From positions 1-64,000 of the forward strand of contig CAZLYU010000010.1 of NCBI GenBank assembly GCA_964563855.1: a DNA stretch of 64,000 nucleotides, written 5' to 3'. The position numbers and the translations under genes were made by a program. The notes under the pieces were generated by a model. The model saw nothing but the letters and a program-made list of their open reading frames with translations, searched no databases and had not been told where the DNA came from. Shown piece after piece: positions 51,928 through 61,365 of this stretch (its first letter is position 1; every line of letters begins with the position of its first letter). Origin of the DNA: JAFGRR01 sp964563855 (GTDB taxonomy: Bacteria > Planctomycetota > Phycisphaerae > UBA1845 > Fen-1342).

Positions 51928-53345
51928 GCCTGACCGCCCCTCTCGATCGCGACGTCTTCCGCCGTTACGCCGGCTTGGCGCTGCCGCGGCACGTGGCCTA
52001 CCCGATGCCCACGTGGTGGAGCGACTGCACGTCGGATGACGGGGCGCAGATGCTCGCAGAGGCACGGTCGCGCGACGACGCGCCCGACATGTCGCTCTAC
52101 CTGCACATTCCCTTCTGCGAGAGCTCGTGCCGCTACTGCGCGTGCACACGCGTCGCGCTGCCCAAATGCGAACCGACGGCCGCCGAACGCGCCGCGCGCT
52201 ATGTGCAGGGATTGATCGCGGAAATTGCGACCGTCGCGCGGACCATCGGCGCCGGACCCCGCGCCGTCCGTCAGATTCACTGGGGCGGCGGCACGCCGAC
52301 CTATCTCGATCATGACCAGTTGCGGGCGATTCAGTCGGCGTTGCGTGAGCATTTTCTCTTGCGCGACGACGCCGAGATCGCGATGGAGGTTGATCCGCGG
52401 CGAGTCGATCGCGCGACGCTCGCGTTGCTGCACGAGCTCGGTTTCAACCGGATCTCGCTCGGCATTCAAGACTTCGATCCGCAAGTGCAAGAGCACGTCG
52501 GACGCGTGCAGCCGGTCGAGCTCGTTCAGCAGACCGTGCACGCAGCCCGCGACGTCGGCTTCACCTGCATCAACTTCGATCTCATTTACGGCCTGCCCAT
52601 GCAGACGCTCGACAGCGTGCGGCGGACCATCGAGCAGACGATCGCGATCGGGCCCGACCGCGTGGCGTACTACCAGTACGCGATGATTCCCGACAAGATC
52701 GCGTCGCAGCGCGGGCTCGACTACAACCTGCTGCCCGACAGCGAAGACAAGCTCGACATGTTTCTGCTGGGGCTCGAACGGTTCGAGCCCGCCGGCTACG
52801 CCTTCATCGGGCTCGATCACTTCGCAAAGCAGGATGAACCCTTGGCGAAAGCCGCCCGCGACGGCACGCTGCAGCGCAACTTCCAGGGCATGACCACCGG
52901 CGGCGGACTCGATCTGATCGGCCTCGGGGCGTCATCAATCGGTCACCTTTCGCAGGTGGGCTTCTTGCAGAATGTTCGCGGCGCCGAAGACTATCTGCGA
53001 CGCGTCGAGGCGGGCGAACTCGCCACGTTCCGCGGAAAACGCCTGACCGACGACGATCGCATTCGACAGGCGGTGCTCGGCGATTTGTATTGCAAGGCTG
53101 AGGTGCGCCCGGCGCAGATCGAAGCGGAGTTCGGAATCGACTTCAGCGACTACTTCGCCCGCGAGTGTGCGATCATGCGCGAGCTGGCCGCCGACGGTTT
53201 GGTGGAAGTCACCGACGACGCGATCCGCGTCACCCGGCCGCTGGGCCGCGTGCTGATGCGCACGGTCGCCGCGGTGTTCGACGCCTATCTCGAGCCGGAG
53301 GCGTATCGCGCCGGCGATCGTCAGTACTTCTCGACCAACGCCTAA
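51924..53345 (+). CDS. hemN: Oxygen-independent coproporphyrinogen III oxidase (HemN-type radical SAM)
   Basis: Radical SAM enzyme of 473 residues. The [4Fe-4S] motif CX3CX2C is C65-ESS-C69-RY-C72, followed by a further Cys as in true HemN (CxxxCxxCxC). HWGGGTPTYL and GFNRISLGIQDFD are typical, and the length and C-terminal helical domain fit HemN rather than HemW. Converts coproporphyrinogen III to protoporphyrinogen IX without oxygen. ATG 51924 overlaps the fusion gene stop (ATGA), so translation is coupled. Confidence 0.93.
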   Translation: MSLTAPLDRDVFRRYAGLALPRHVAYPMPTWWSDCTSDDGAQMLAEARSRDDAPDMSLYLHIPFCESSCRYCACTRVALPKCEPTAAERAARYVQGLIAEIATVARTIGAGPRAVRQIHWGGGTPTYLDHDQLRAIQSALREHFLLRDDAEIAMEVDPRRVDRATLALLHELGFNRISLGIQDFDPQVQEHVGRVQPVELVQQTVHAARDVGFTCINFDLIYGLPMQTLDSVRRTIEQTIAIGPDRVAYYQYAMIPDKIASQRGLDYNLLPDSEDKLDMFLLGLERFEPAGYAFIGLDHFAKQDEPLAKAARDGTLQRNFQGMTTGGGLDLIGLGASSIGHLSQVGFLQNVRGAEDYLRRVEAGELATFRGKRLTDDDRIRQAVLGDLYCKAEVRPAQIEAEFGIDFSDYFARECAIMRELAADGLVEVTDDAIRVTRPLGRVLMRTVAAVFDAYLEPEAYRAGDRQYFSTNA

Positions 53346-53399
53346 GCAGCCACCCGCAGCCGCGGGCCGCCAACACGGGCGACATCGCAGCCGCGCGCT

Positions 53400-54479
53400 T
53401 TACTTCGCCACCGCCATCGACTCGTCGCGAGCGCGGTTGTGGTTCACGTCTCCTGCTTCAGCCGGCGTCTCGTTGCGTTGGTCGGCGCCCAGAAACCCCG
53501 TCAAGTTCAGCCGTCGAGCTTCCTCCCAATAGCGCCCGGCGTTGTGTTCGTACGACGCCCGCATCGCGACTTCGGCGACCAGACCCATCAAGATCGAGAA
53601 CACGCCGAGCAGAAAGAACATCAGTCCCACCAGCGGGGCTTTGCCCCAGAACGCGTTCCACGCAGTCCATCCGGCGCCCGTCGCACTGTAGGTGTAGATC
53701 GCGACGCCGAACGCAAATGCCAGCGACAGCAGCGCTCCGACCCAACTGTACAGTGCGATCTTGCCGAAGAAGTGAATCGGTTTGGTGCGGTAGCGCTGCA
53801 GCAGACGCACCAGGAGCAGGTCGAGCGCTACCCGCAAGATGCGGCCGTAGCCATATTTACTCTGTCCATGCTCGCGCGGCTTGTGATCGACCACCACTTC
53901 CACGATGCGGGCGCCGTGCATCGACGCGTACACGGGAATGAACCGATGCATCTCGCCGAAGAGGCGCGCGTCTTTGATCATCGACGCGCGATAGGCCTTG
54001 AGCGTGCAACCGTAGTCGTGCAGACGCACATCGGTGACGTAGCTGATGATGCGGTTTGCGATGCGTGAGACGAGCGTGCGGTGCCACGTGTCTTTGCGGT
54101 CTTTACGCCAGCCGCTGACAACGTCGTAGCCCTCTTCCAGTTTGTCGCACAACCGCTCGATCTCTTCCGGCGGGTTCTGACCGTCGCTGTCGAGCGGAAC
54201 GATGATCGGCGAACTCGCCGCCCAGAAGCCCGCCATCATCGCCGCGGTCTGCCCAAAGTTGCGCGCGAAGTGAATCACGCGGATGCGCTCGTCGCGCGCC
54301 GCCCACTCGTCGAGAATCGCACCGGAGCGGTCGCGGCTGCCGTCGTTCACGAAGATGATCTCGAAGCGGCGGCGCTGCTGACTCAGCGTATCGAGGAAGT
54401 ACGGAATGACGGTCGGCAGACTGGCTTCTTCTTGAAACACCGGCGCGACGACGGAGACTTCGGGGGTAAGACTACTCAT
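53400..54479 (-). CDS. GT2 glycosyltransferase, polyprenyl-phosphate type
   Basis: Membrane glycosyltransferase of 359 residues. GT-A motifs: VSVVAPVFQEEASL, FVNDGSRDRSG, and the DSDGQNPPEEI Asp site. RNFGQTAAMMAGF and KYGYGRILRVALDLLL are those of GtrB/DPM-like enzymes. Two C-terminal helices anchor it. Probably transfers a sugar from a nucleotide donor to undecaprenyl phosphate. Start ATG 54479 with GGGAG. Divergent from comEC over 55 bases. Confidence 0.92.
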   Translation of the reverse strand: MSSLTPEVSVVAPVFQEEASLPTVIPYFLDTLSQQRRRFEIIFVNDGSRDRSGAILDEWAARDERIRVIHFARNFGQTAAMMAGFWAASSPIIVPLDSDGQNPPEEIERLCDKLEEGYDVVSGWRKDRKDTWHRTLVSRIANRIISYVTDVRLHDYGCTLKAYRASMIKDARLFGEMHRFIPVYASMHGARIVEVVVDHKPREHGQSKYGYGRILRVALDLLLVRLLQRYRTKPIHFFGKIALYSWVGALLSLAFAFGVAIYTYSATGAGWTAWNAFWGKAPLVGLMFFLLGVFSILMGLVAEVAMRASYEHNAGRYWEEARRLNLTGFLGADQRNETPAEAGDVNHNRARDESMAVAK

Positions 54480-54534
54480 GCGGCTCCCGCGAGAATCAGA
54501 GTGAACGGTCAAGCTCGTAATATAGCGACCCCAC

Positions 54535-57126
54535 ATGGGCGGGCCTAACGTCATCCCCCGGAACGTACACCCCGTGCAAGCGGGCTCGCCGCCGCGCCGG
54601 GCGCCTGCGCCGGTCCCGCTGCTGCCCGCGACAGTGGGTCTGCTGATCGGGATCGCGCTGGCTGACTACACGCAGGCCGACCCCTTGCGCGTCGCGCTGC
54701 TTGTCGGTGCGGGTCTCGCGATAACGTTGCTCGTCGCGCTCACCATGGCGCGACGAATTCGCGGCGCGAGCGTGTGGCTGCCGAGCCGTTCGCTTACGAG
54801 CGGCTGCGTCGTCGCGATCTTTGCAGCGGTCGGCGTCGAGCGCTACGTCGCGGTCACGGCGCTTCCCGTGCATCACGTCACGCATATCGCGACAGATGAG
54901 CCTACGCTCACGCGCCTGCAGGCGATCGTTCGATCCGAACCGCGCGCGATCGTGAGCGAGCAGCGCAACGCGTTCGTCGCGTTTCCGTCGACGCCGCGCG
55001 TCGGGTTTCTCGCCCAGGCGCAGGCGTTGACGGCGGCCGGTGGTTCGACGCCGCTGACGGGCCTGATCGACGTGACGGTCGCGACGGATCAGCTCGACCT
55101 TGCTACGGGCGCCACGGTGGAGCTGTCCGGCGAACTCGAGCGCCCGTCGCCGCCCATGAACCCCGGCGAAGTGGACTGGCGTCGTTGGAACGCGCTGCGC
55201 GGCGTGCATGCGCGGCTGCGGGTGCGCGATGACGCGCACTGTCGCGTGCTGAAGCCGGCCCGACGGAATTGGCGCGACAGTCTGACCTGGCAAACGCCGG
55301 ACAGCGAAGCGATCGACACCGAGACGTCCGACGAGACGGCGCGGCGCCTGCTCGACGTGGTCGTGCTGGGCAGACGTTCCGAAGCCGGGCGGGAACTGAA
55401 TCGCCGGTTCGCCGAAGCCGGCGTGGCGCACTATCTCGCGGCGAGCGGGTTTCACGTTGGCGTCGTGGCTGGAGCGGCCTGGCTGCTCGGACGGGCGGTG
55501 CTGCGCAGTCGGCGAAGCGCTGCGGTGGTCGTTGCCGGCGTGCTCCTGCTCTACGCGTTCATCGCCGACCCGAACGCGCCGGTGCTGCGGGCGGCGAGCA
55601 TGGGGTTGCTCGCGGTCGTCGCGGTCTTCCTCAACCGGCCGATGAGCATCGTCAATTGGTTGGCGCTCGCTGCGAGCGGGATCGTGCTCTGGACGCCGCT
55701 CGCGCTGTTTCAGCCAAGCTTCCAACTGTCGTTTGTGGTGGTGGCCGCTCTGCTCGCGGTCACCCCGCTGGTGCTGCGTTTTCGTTGGCGAGACGAGTGG
55801 CGCGACATGAGTGAAACCCGCGACGTGCATGGCTACGCCGCCCTCGCTCGCCGCCGCGCGCGACAGTGGGTCAGCGGCGCCGCGGTAGTCAGCGTGGTCG
55901 CGTGGCTGGCGTCGGCGCCGCTCAGTCTGTGGCACTTTGGCGCGATCAGTTGGTTCGGAGCGTTGAACTCGATTCTGTTGGCGCCGTTGGTGGCCGTGCT
56001 GGCGCCGCTCGGGCTTGCGGCCACGCTGCTGCGGACGATCGTTCCGCCGGCCGCACCGGTCGCGGATCTGGTCGTGCCGCTCGCGGAAGTGCTGGTGAGC
56101 GCCGCCGCCGGGTTGCAAAGCCTTGGCGGCTACGCGCGTATGGCGCCGCCGCCGGTGTGGCTCCTTGTCGCGACGTACGCGCTCGCCGCTGTAGCCGTCG
56201 CGTTGCTGAGGCGATGGCGTACGCCTGGGGGTTCAGACGCGAACGCGCCAGTTCGCGCTCGTTTGGTATGGCTCACACTCGGCGTTTCGCTGACGACGAT
56301 TGGCGGCCTGTGGGGCGGGTGGTTGCTGACGCCCGGAGTCGGCGCCCGCGCCGGTTTGGAGCTCTACGTGTTGAGCGTCGGCGATGGGCAGGCGGTCATC
56401 GCACGCGGTGCGAACGGGAACGTCGTGGTGTGCGACGCCGGCGCCCGCGCGAATCGCGACGCGGGTGAAGTCGTGCTCGACGCGTTGCGCGACCTGCGCT
56501 GGTCAACGCCGCGGGCCGTGTTTGCGACCGCCGCACGAGCCGAGCAATTGAGCGGATTGCCCACTATTCTCACCCAGACTCCCGCCGCGACGCTCTATGC
56601 AGGTCCGTCATTTCCAATGGCGTATCGCGCGGCCGCCCCGACGGTGCGACGCTTTCTGCGCCTCGCTCAGCGTGAGTTGGACTCGGTGCGGCTGCTTGCG
56701 CAAGACAGGAGCGTGCGGATCGACGGCTTCGACGTGCGCGCGATCGTCCCGCACGCGGAGTACGACGACGCGCAGGCGTCGCTGCCGCTATTGCTCGAAG
56801 TGGAGGGCCGGGGCGTGCTGCTCGTCGGGAAACCGTCGCGCCGGTCACTTGAGACGCTGGTTGACGCTTGGCCGCCGTCGGAGTTCGACATCGCGGCGGT
56901 CGTGATTGCCTCGCCGACGCAAGCCGACCGCGCCGCCTTGCGCGAGTTGCTCCAGACAGTGGAATCGGACGCGGTGATCGTGTCGTCGCGACGCGATCGG
57001 CCGGTTCTGACGCGGGAGGATGTACCAAAGGAAGCTTCGCTGTGGCACACGGGGTCGCACGGCGCGATCCGGCTCAGCGTGTTCGCGGAAGGGGACATGT
57101 CGATAAGTCGTTTCAGGGGCGGCTGA
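54535..57126 (+). CDS. comEC: ComEC/Rec2-type DNA uptake channel with degenerate MBL domain
   Basis: Membrane protein of 863 residues. The Competence domain is recognised by HYLAASGFHVGVVAGAAWLLG (near 300) amid about ten helices, with the N-terminal DUF4131/OB-like periplasmic part. The C-terminal domain (about 608-855) has LYVLSVGDGQAVIARG in place of VGQGDA. The metal motif expected as HPDADH reads TAARAEQ (662-668 region), and the later GD is G765-K766, so no metal site remains. DNA import across the inner membrane is family knowledge. Start ATG 54535. Confidence 0.88.
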   Translation: MGGPNVIPRNVHPVQAGSPPRRAPAPVPLLPATVGLLIGIALADYTQADPLRVALLVGAGLAITLLVALTMARRIRGASVWLPSRSLTSGCVVAIFAAVGVERYVAVTALPVHHVTHIATDEPTLTRLQAIVRSEPRAIVSEQRNAFVAFPSTPRVGFLAQAQALTAAGGSTPLTGLIDVTVATDQLDLATGATVELSGELERPSPPMNPGEVDWRRWNALRGVHARLRVRDDAHCRVLKPARRNWRDSLTWQTPDSEAIDTETSDETARRLLDVVVLGRRSEAGRELNRRFAEAGVAHYLAASGFHVGVVAGAAWLLGRAVLRSRRSAAVVVAGVLLLYAFIADPNAPVLRAASMGLLAVVAVFLNRPMSIVNWLALAASGIVLWTPLALFQPSFQLSFVVVAALLAVTPLVLRFRWRDEWRDMSETRDVHGYAALARRRARQWVSGAAVVSVVAWLASAPLSLWHFGAISWFGALNSILLAPLVAVLAPLGLAATLLRTIVPPAAPVADLVVPLAEVLVSAAAGLQSLGGYARMAPPPVWLLVATYALAAVAVALLRRWRTPGGSDANAPVRARLVWLTLGVSLTTIGGLWGGWLLTPGVGARAGLELYVLSVGDGQAVIARGANGNVVVCDAGARANRDAGEVVLDALRDLRWSTPRAVFATAARAEQLSGLPTILTQTPAATLYAGPSFPMAYRAAAPTVRRFLRLAQRELDSVRLLAQDRSVRIDGFDVRAIVPHAEYDDAQASLPLLLEVEGRGVLLVGKPSRRSLETLVDAWPPSEFDIAAVVIASPTQADRAALRELLQTVESDAVIVSSRRDRPVLTREDVPKEASLWHTGSHGAIRLSVFAEGDMSISRFRGG

Positions 57127-57142
57127 CTTGCCGACCATGGCG

Positions 57143-57172
57143 AGCGCCGCCGCGCAAGAGCGACGCGGCGCT
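57143..57172 (+). terminator. Hairpin after comEC
   Basis: AGCGCCGC (57143-57150) pairs with GCGGCGCT (57165-57172), followed by TGTGACGG, so no clear U-run. Weak terminator candidate 17 bases past the comEC stop. Confidence 0.35.
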
Positions 57173-57238
57173 TGTGACGGCGACGGCGGAGAGCTATCAT
57201 CGGACAGCAGAATCTGATTTTGCGGGGAGCGCACGCGG

Positions 57239-57871
57239 ATGCAACTGGCCGGCAAACGCAGTCTGGACGCGACGACCGAGGAGGTCGACCCCACCATGCC
57301 GACGGCGAAGGTTGTCTTGCATGCGAATCCCGCGCTGCACCCAAATCTGATCATCCGTCGCGTTAAGCAAGTCACCAAGCTCAAACACGCGCTGGCGCGC
57401 GAGAAGGTGCACTACGCACGCGAGCACGGCGCCGTCGATCTCGTGTCCGTCGAACCCGCACAGGGTGCGGCGTTTGTGGAGCGTTTTCGCGCGCGGGGGG
57501 TCTCGGTCGAGCTCAAAGAATACCTCCCGCAATTGTGCCCCAATTGTTGTCAGATTCCGCCGAATCGCGACTGCTTTGTGTGCTATCAGATGCGCGTGAC
57601 GACCGCGCTCGGCGACGGGGACTTCTATGACTACTCGTTCCCCGACGCTGGGGACACGAGCCTGTCGGGCGCGGATGGCGACTTTAGCGACCACTACCTG
57701 AGCGAACTCTCCGATGCGGTCGACTGGTCAGCCGAAGTCGATCAAAAGCGCAAGAGAGCGGTGGACGCCGCCCAGCGCGCCCATCGGCGTCGGGTGCTCA
57801 TCGTGGTCGGGCTGGTATTGCTGGCGATTGGATTGCTGTCGATTCCGATCGTGGCGACGCTGCGCAGCTAG
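57239..57871 (+). CDS. Unknown protein with CxxC pairs and a C-terminal membrane helix
   Basis: Protein of 210 residues (or 191 from ATG 57296). The first half looks like a small alpha/beta domain (AKVVLHANPALHPNLIIRRVKQVTKLKHALA; VSVELKEYLPQLCPNCC). The clusters CPNCC and CFVCYQ can bind zinc. An acidic, Asp/Ser-rich stretch follows, then a basic RRRV segment and one helix (LIVVGLVLLAIGLLSIPIVA), so it is tail-anchored. Both starts have purine-rich sites (GGGGAG, GAGGAGG). No family recognised. Confidence 0.68.
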   Translation: MQLAGKRSLDATTEEVDPTMPTAKVVLHANPALHPNLIIRRVKQVTKLKHALAREKVHYAREHGAVDLVSVEPAQGAAFVERFRARGVSVELKEYLPQLCPNCCQIPPNRDCFVCYQMRVTTALGDGDFYDYSFPDAGDTSLSGADGDFSDHYLSELSDAVDWSAEVDQKRKRAVDAAQRAHRRRVLIVVGLVLLAIGLLSIPIVATLRS

Positions 57872-58034
57872 CGCGCAGTTCGGCACATGTTGGCCTGCCG
57901 GTGCGAGCAGCCGTCGACGCGGGGCCTTTGCAATGGAGCACGTACGGATGTTCCGGCCGCGGGTCTGCGGGAACGACGCCGCGCCGCTTGAAGCGGTGTC
58001 GCGCGCCCGGCCTCACGGCCAACCGCGCCGCGCG

Positions 58035-59426
58035 CTATCCCTGGCGTTGTAAGCGCTGCTCGATTTCGTCTAGCACGGTGCGCAGCGAGCGCGAGGTCGC
58101 TCCGTGCGAGGTCTTCCAATGCACCTCGCCGTCTTGCGCGAGCACGCGCTCCAGCCGTTGCACCGCCATCACTACGGTGGAGTGATTCTTGTTGCCCATC
58201 GCGCGGCCGATCTCGGGGTAGCTGAGTGAGGTGTGTCGTCTCACGAGCAGCATCGCCGCGGCGCGCGCCAGGCTGACGGTTCGATCGCGTGATTGCGAAT
58301 GGATCCGCTCGCGGGTGACGCCGAAAAACTCGCCGGCCTCGCGCTCGATGTCAGGAACGTCGAGCGGTCGGTCGGCGGCGAGATACTCGCGGAGCGCGTC
58401 TTGCGCCATGTCGAGCGTGATGGGCTCGTGCGTGAGCGCGGCGAGCGCAGTGAGTTTGTACAGCGCGCCCTCCAGCTCGCGCACGTTCCGCGAGACGCCG
58501 CGGGCGATCAGATCGAGCACGGAGTCGCCGACATCGCCATGCAATTCGGCGGCGCGTCGTCGCAGAATTTCGCGTCGGGTGGCGAAGTCTGGGGCGCGGA
58601 CCTCAGCGACCATACCGGCGACGAGGCGATTGATGAGCGGCTCAGACAGGCTCGCGATGCCGCGCGGGTGCCGATCGGACGAAAGCACAATCGTGCGTCC
58701 GCCGCTGTCGATCGCGTTAAAGGTGTGCAGGAACTCCTCCTGCGTGGCCTTCTTGTTGGCGATGAAGTGGATGTCGTCGATGACGAGGAGCTCGACCTGT
58801 CGGAAGCGAGCGCGAAACGCGTCAATCCGACCGCTCTTCACCGCATAGATGAACTCGTTGGTGAATTCCTCGCCGGAGAGGTAGCACCAGTTCAGCGTGG
58901 GGTGGGTTTCGCCGAGGGCGTTGCACAAGGCCTGCAGCAGGTGCGTCTTGCCGAGGCCGCACCCGCCGTGCAGAAACAGCGGTCGGAACCGATCGGTGGG
59001 CTCGCGCACCAATTGCTCGATCGCCGCGTGCGCCAGCCGGTTGCACTCGCCGACGACAAACGAGTCGAGCGTGCCGCGCAAGCGCGGGGTGTCGGCGGTG
59101 CGTCGCGGCTCGGCGCTGGAGCGCCGCGCCGAAACCGCCGGCGTGGTCGCAGCCGGCGGCATGCGATGAGGGGTCACGCGTTCGTTCACACGCACATCCA
59201 CCGTAACCGAGCCGGCCACGTCGCGGGCCGCCTCGCGGACCTGTGATAGATAGTTGGTGGCGATCCAGTTTCCAACGAACGCGTTCGGCGCCACGATGCT
59301 CAAGCGCTCGTCTTCGAGCGCGAACTCGACGCCGCCTCCGAACCATGTTTTGTAGCGGCTCTCACCGATCCGCTCCGCCACCGACTTCTGAATGAGACAA
59401 AGCATCTCCGTAGCCACAGAGTTCAC
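58035..59426 (-). CDS. dnaA: Chromosomal replication initiator DnaA
   Basis: 463 residues. Domain I is at the N-terminus (MLCLIQKSVAERIGESRYKTWF), then a short domain II linker rich in Ala/Thr/Arg. AAA+ domain III has Walker A GGCGLGKTH, Walker B LLVIDDIHF and sensor SSDRHPRGI. Domain IV carries the DnaA-box-binding signature SYPEIGRAMGNKNHSTVVMAVQRL. Start GTG 59426 behind GAGGTG. No dnaN or rpmH next to it, so the classic dnaA locus is not kept. A DnaA box lies upstream. Confidence 0.97.
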   Translation of the reverse strand: MNSVATEMLCLIQKSVAERIGESRYKTWFGGGVEFALEDERLSIVAPNAFVGNWIATNYLSQVREAARDVAGSVTVDVRVNERVTPHRMPPAATTPAVSARRSSAEPRRTADTPRLRGTLDSFVVGECNRLAHAAIEQLVREPTDRFRPLFLHGGCGLGKTHLLQALCNALGETHPTLNWCYLSGEEFTNEFIYAVKSGRIDAFRARFRQVELLVIDDIHFIANKKATQEEFLHTFNAIDSGGRTIVLSSDRHPRGIASLSEPLINRLVAGMVAEVRAPDFATRREILRRRAAELHGDVGDSVLDLIARGVSRNVRELEGALYKLTALAALTHEPITLDMAQDALREYLAADRPLDVPDIEREAGEFFGVTRERIHSQSRDRTVSLARAAAMLLVRRHTSLSYPEIGRAMGNKNHSTVVMAVQRLERVLAQDGEVHWKTSHGATSRSLRTVLDEIEQRLQRQG

Positions 59427-59626
59427 CTTTCACCTCTGGGGCGACACCCGTCGGACGCATGCAATTCATGGGTTGTGTGGTTGGTGACGGTCGAAAGCCC
59501 AACCATCCCTGAGTTCCGGGAATATATCGCCGAGCGCGGCTATCTGCAATCAAGCAAACGCGCCGCAGCGACTGACAAGCGCGCAACTCGCGCGATGACG
59601 AAGCGTTGTCGATCAACAAAAAATGG

Positions 59627-59646
59627 CTATGCACCGCTTATCCACA
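59627..59646 (+). promoter_or_regulatory. DnaA box pair upstream of dnaA
   Basis: TTATCCACA (59638-59646) is a perfect consensus DnaA box. CTATGCACC (59627-59635) matches seven of nine positions, directly next to it, with an A-rich run (CAACAAAAAATGG) just before. It lies in the 239-base gap between dnaA and the GNAT gene. Could be autoregulatory or part of oriC. Confidence 0.5.
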
Positions 59647-59665
59647 ACCTGTGCAAGCGCCGCCA

Positions 59666-60553
59666 TCAACCCTCCGTCCGAATCAGCACGTGCCGCTCGG
59701 CAAGCAATCGCATGCCAGCCTGTTCGTACACGCGCAACGCGGGACCATTGCGCACATCCACCGCGGCCACCAGCGCACCCAGCCGGCAACGCGCCGCGTG
59801 CCACTGGGCGCGGCGTAGCAGCACGGCGCCTAGCCCGCGGCCCCGTGCGTCGGGTTCGACCCCCATGTAGACCAGCTCCAAAAGCGACCGGTCCTCAACC
59901 GGCGCCGTCAGCACGCAGCCGCACAGCACGTCGTCGATGAGCAGCAACTCCCAGCAGTCGGGCCGAAACGCGCCCGTCGCGGCGTGAGCGGCCAGCGCCT
60001 CGTCAGGCGTTCGCAGTCGCGTGAGTTCCGGACAGTCGAGGCTGTCGCGATAGGTGTTGCTCAGCATCCGCACGAAGTCGTCGCGCAGATCCTGCCGATA
60101 CGCCAACCAAGTCGCGCCTGGGTCGGGTGCGACCTGGGCCGCGTGCGTCGGCCGGCCGACATATTGCAGCGTCGTCAGCGGCTCGAAACCGCAGCGCGCC
60201 AAGCACAATTCGAGCGTCGACGGCCGGTGACTCACCAGCGCTTGCATGTATCGCACGGTGGCTGACGAGCACAGCCTGAGCACCTGCGCAACCAGTTCCG
60301 TCTGCGTGTCCACGTCGACGTCGTCGAGGTGACGCGCGCCGGCGAACAGCATCCCGACCCCCCCCGGCGACAAGGCGGCCACCGCGGCGGCCCGCGGCTG
60401 CGTCGCCGGTCCGAAGAAGCAGCCGCGCCAGTCGTGGGCTGTCACGAAGCGAACGAAGCCCGCAAGATCCGCGCGTGACGCCCGTCCGTCTTCGCTGGCC
60501 AGCAGCGGCGCGACCACCGGGAGCAGTTCTGGAGTCAGCTCGTCAATCCGCAA
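59666..60553 (-). CDS. GNAT-family acetyltransferase, tandem-domain type
   Basis: Protein of 295 residues. The C-terminal GNAT domain has the acetyl-CoA loop ARGRGLGAVLL and VDVRNGPALRVYEQAGM. The N-terminal half (GCFFGPATQPRAAAVAALSPGGVGMLFA) looks like a second, divergent GNAT domain. Mycothiol synthase shares this plan, but thiol synthesis is not shown here. Start TTG 60553, weak ribosome site. It lies between the DnaA box region and a divergent redoxin gene. Confidence 0.8.
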   Translation of the reverse strand: MRIDELTPELLPVVAPLLASEDGRASRADLAGFVRFVTAHDWRGCFFGPATQPRAAAVAALSPGGVGMLFAGARHLDDVDVDTQTELVAQVLRLCSSATVRYMQALVSHRPSTLELCLARCGFEPLTTLQYVGRPTHAAQVAPDPGATWLAYRQDLRDDFVRMLSNTYRDSLDCPELTRLRTPDEALAAHAATGAFRPDCWELLLIDDVLCGCVLTAPVEDRSLLELVYMGVEPDARGRGLGAVLLRRAQWHAARCRLGALVAAVDVRNGPALRVYEQAGMRLLAERHVLIRTEG

Positions 60554-60681
60554 GGCGGAACCAGGTCGTTGAGCGCGGCCCCGTTGCCTTCTGGGACCTC
60601 AGTCGTACAATTCCCGCAGAGGTGCGGCGCAGGTCGCCGTCATGTCACAATCCTAACCGGTGATTTCTAGGAGTGTCAGTG

Positions 60682-61296
60682 ATGCAGCGCAAGATGCTCG
60701 CCCTGTCGGGGGCCTTGGTGGTTGGTGTGCTCGCGTGGTCGACGGCGATCGCCGCCGAATCGGAGAAGGGCGTCAAGGTCGGCGACGACGCTCCGATGTT
60801 CGAGCTCAAGGATCTCGACGGCAAGACCCACAAACTCGCCGACCACAAAGACAAGATCGTCGTCCTCGAGTGGTTCAGTCATCACTGCCCGTTCGTGCAG
60901 AACGCGGCGGAGTTCATGGCGAAGAACAGCGCCAAGTACGCCGAGAAGGGCGTCGTCTGGATGGCGGTCGACAGCACGGATCCCGAGCACCGCTCGTACG
61001 TCAAGCCGGAGAAGGTGAAGGCGTACGCCAAGGAGCACAAGCTTAACTATCCCATCCTGCAGGACGCTGACGGCAAGGTCGGCAAGATGTACGGCGCCGA
61101 GACCACGCCGCACATGTTCATCCTCAAGCATGGCAAGGTCGTTTACATCGGCGGTCACGACAACGGGACGGGCGTCCACGCCAACGGCAGCCGCAATTAC
61201 ATCGCCGAGACGTTGGACGCCTTGCTTGACGGCAAAGACGTTCCGTCACCGACGACCCAGAACCGCGGCTGCAGCGTCAAGTACGCCCGCAACTAA
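60682..61296 (+). CDS. Exported redoxin (AhpC/TSA-like)
   Basis: Thioredoxin-fold protein of 204 residues with signal peptide (MLALSGALVVGVLAWSTAIAA). The active site is EWFSHHCPFVQN, one Cys rather than CxxC, and a second Cys sits in the C-terminal NRGCSVKY motif typical of this redoxin subfamily. The cis-Pro motif ETTPHMF is present. Probably periplasmic thiol redox or peroxide chemistry. Start ATG 60682 with AGGAG eight bases upstream; GTG 60673 overlaps that site and is less likely. Confidence 0.88.
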   Translation: MQRKMLALSGALVVGVLAWSTAIAAESEKGVKVGDDAPMFELKDLDGKTHKLADHKDKIVVLEWFSHHCPFVQNAAEFMAKNSAKYAEKGVVWMAVDSTDPEHRSYVKPEKVKAYAKEHKLNYPILQDADGKVGKMYGAETTPHMFILKHGKVVYIGGHDNGTGVHANGSRNYIAETLDALLDGKDVPSPTTQNRGCSVKYARN

Positions 61297-61365
61297 CTGA
61301 CGACCCCTCGCGACGCCTCGGCTGACTCAGCTTGTCCCTGGTCGGCATGCTTGACGGAGCGTTGG

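Noticed and set aside
50260..52149. Open frame of 629 codons on the minus strand
   Set aside because: Antisense to the hemH-hemA fusion and hemN.
54496..56118. Open frame of 540 codons on the minus strand
   Set aside because: Antisense to comEC; Arg/Gln-rich low-complexity translation without a fold.
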